From the NCBI GenBank assembly GCA_964543125.1, contig CAZIWX010000061.1:1-14805 (forward strand): 14,805 bases of DNA, written 5' to 3'. Both the position numbers and the translations under genes were made by a program. Positions 14,742 to 14,805 of this stretch are shown here, piece after piece. This DNA comes from CAZIWX01 sp964543125 (GTDB taxonomy: Bacteria; Fidelibacterota; UBA8477). How positions within the stretch are numbered: position 1 is the first letter of the stretch; the number at the start of each line of letters is the position of its first letter. Below the pieces are notes generated by a model. The model ran no database searches. It was not told the DNA's origin and was given only the letters and a program-made list of their open reading frames with translations.

Positions 14742-14805
14742 ATGAAATTCGTGGTGTGCGTAAAACAGGTGCCGGATACGGAAACCCGGGTTGTTATTGG
14801 GGATG
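14742..14805 (+). CDS. etfB: Electron transfer flavoprotein beta subunit, N-terminus only
   Basis: Only the first 21 codons are in the window. They read MKFVVCVKQVPDTETRVVIG, the highly characteristic start of EtfB (small ETF subunit), which with EtfA carries electrons from acyl-CoA and other dehydrogenases to the quinone pool. GGAG (14731-14734) lies seven bases before ATG 14742. It is on the same strand as the sensor-phosphatase but separated by 122 nt with a possible hairpin, so it probably begins its own unit. etfA is expected downstream. Intactness cannot be judged. Confidence 0.9.
   Translation, partial: MKFVVCVKQVPDTETRVVIGD

Noticed and set aside
1..14805. CRISPR arrays, tRNA or rRNA genes, IS elements
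   Set aside because: No regularly spaced direct repeats, no cloverleaf-like or rRNA sequence, and no transposase motifs were seen on either strand.

Overview
The window joins two unlike halves at about 6990-7003. The left half (1 to about 6998) is a piece of a tailed-phage or prophage-like element. The right half (about 6999-14805) is the chromosome of a Gram-negative bacterium. The right half holds a TonB-dependent receptor paired with a DUF4249-like lipoprotein, a SixA phosphatase, a very large two-component-style beta-propeller sensor ending in a PP2C (SpoIIE) phosphatase, and the start of etfB. This mix is typical of the wider FCB group (Bacteroidota/Marinimicrobia/KSB1/Calditrichota-like lineages). 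The receptor most resembles what I remember of Marinimicrobia-type receptors, but I cannot fix the phylum from sequence alone.

Phage half. The packaging and head genes run on the minus strand: small lipoprotein (4629) > 91-aa protein > terminase large subunit > possible 44-aa ORF > portal > Mu F/SPP1 gp7-type minor head protein, which runs off the left edge. Genes abut or overlap (TAATG junctions) and most have clear Shine-Dalgarno sites, so this looks like one transcription unit starting in the 4630-4769 intergenic region. Diverging from that region on the plus strand is a three-gene cassette: a 64-aa protein, a stand-alone tyrosine-recombinase core-binding domain, and a complete XerC/D-like tyrosine recombinase with all catalytic residues. 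The intergenic region between the two units carries three perfect short inverted repeats. Downstream of the recombinase is a probable terminator, then a minus-strand gene resembling a phage terminase small subunit whose 5' end is lost at the junction.

Junction. The receptor gene enters in the middle of its plug domain and the terminase-small-like gene lacks a start codon, so both are cut at the same point. Either the element is inserted in the receptor gene (the other half being elsewhere) or the contig is a chimeric assembly. The sequence cannot tell these apart.

Chromosomal half. Receptor (5'-truncated) and DUF4249-like lipoprotein overlap by TAATG, the usual pairing in outer-membrane uptake loci. 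After about 250 bp comes sixA > small lipoprotein (apparently ATT start) > decayed metallophosphoesterase > 969-aa sensor-phosphatase, all tightly spaced or overlapping, suggesting one operon unusually rich in phosphatase folds. An imperfect hairpin separates it from etfB, of which only the first 21 codons are present.

The most unusual items are the recombinase module with a catalytically empty paralogue of its own DNA-binding domain next to a cluster of palindromes, and the reciprocal truncation at the phage/host junction.
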